64,000 nucleotides of DNA from Lasiosphaeria ovina (taxonomy: Eukaryota; Ascomycota; Sordariomycetes; Sordariales; Lasiosphaeriaceae). The notes beneath the pieces are model-generated. The model was not told the origin of the DNA and ran no database searches. It saw nothing but the letters and a program-made list of their open reading frames with translations. Positions 63,828-64,000 of the stretch are shown in pieces; position 1 is the stretch's first letter, and each line of letters opens with the position of its first letter. Both the position numbers and the translations under genes were made by a program. The stretch lies in contig JAULSN010000009.1 in assembly GCA_033439765.1 (NCBI GenBank), forward strand, positions 1,302,001-1,366,000, written 5' to 3'.

Positions 63828-64000
63828 TCAAGCCCTACCAAGCCCTACCAAGTACGCACTCTTCTCATAGTAGCGAGATGCGATATACTTAAGGGTTTCG
63901 GTAAGAACCGCGGAAGAGAAGTCGGTTAGGAGCCGCACAATAATCGAGGTACTCTCCGGGTTGTTGTTCTCCGGGTTGTTGTTCTCCGGGTTGTTATTCT
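63828..64000 (-). CDS. partial minus-strand frame entering from the right edge
   Basis: From the window edge leftwards the frame reads three NNNPE repeats (15-bp tandem units ctccgggttgttgtt at 63954-63998). It continues STSIIVRLLTDFSSAVLTET and LKYIASRYYEKSAYLVGLGR to a TGA at 63830-63828. The part after the repeat is protein-like. It could be the end of a gene starting outside the window; family unknown. Confidence 0.3.
   Translation of the reverse strand, partial: NNNPENNNPENNNPESTSIIVRLLTDFSSAVLTETLKYIASRYYEKSAYLVGLGRA

Overview
The window looks like nuclear DNA of a filamentous ascomycete (Pezizomycotina, probably Sordariomycetes; inference). Fungus-specific families recur on both strands: HET plus ankyrin, FunK1 kinase, DUF2828, a telomere-type RecQ helicase and a fungal aminoglycoside-phosphotransferase-like protein with a short GT-AG intron. 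No prokaryotic operons were seen. Most of the window is a transposon graveyard. Many coding remnants carry stop codons of the CAG/CAA to TAG/TAA or TGG to TAG type, the pattern expected from repeat-induced point mutation (RIP) at CpA.

Layout. 1-6.1 kb: largely featureless, with local duplications and a broken zinc-finger-like gene. 6.1-10.2 kb: Copia reverse transcriptase fragment, a possible HeLo-like fragment and a decayed HET-ankyrin gene. 11.8-14.8 kb: SWD2-like and DUF2828 fragments, then a nearly complete pogo transposon (TA duplications, inverted repeats) nested in an older LTR-like repeat. 16-22 kb: short dispersed repeats, an F-box/LRR-like fragment, a Tc1-like transposase pseudogene and an aldo/keto reductase pseudogene. 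23.6-27.6 kb: a FunK1 kinase pseudogene split by a solo LTR with a perfect 5-bp duplication, a MULE transposase remnant and a palindromic MITE-like element. 29-36.2 kb: long microsatellites, a RecQ helicase pseudogene and an MSH6 fragment split by a 1-kb insertion. 39-50.1 kb: Copia gag, pol and integrase remnants, several LTRs (one interrupted, one inverted pair) and an intact 280-residue coiled-coil gene behind an 18-bp repeat array. 50.1-54.5 kb: more dispersed repeats, a chimeric reading frame containing another SWD2 piece, an intact glutamine-rich gene and an NTF2-domain fragment. 57-58.7 kb: an intact two-exon phosphotransferase-family gene. 59-64 kb: mostly unrecognised sequence with one LTR.

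The best candidates for living genes are the phosphotransferase-family gene (57215-58703), the coiled-coil gene (41567-42409) and the glutamine-rich gene (52352-53077). Helicase and HET remnants suggest a subtelomeric or accessory compartment, though no telomere repeat array is present. The most interesting themes are dispersed fragments of conserved housekeeping genes (MSH6, SWD2, NTF2-domain, DUF2828), an apparently undescribed palindromic short-repeat family, and the coiled-coil locus with its repeat array. Identifications come from recognising motifs by eye; no database search was possible.
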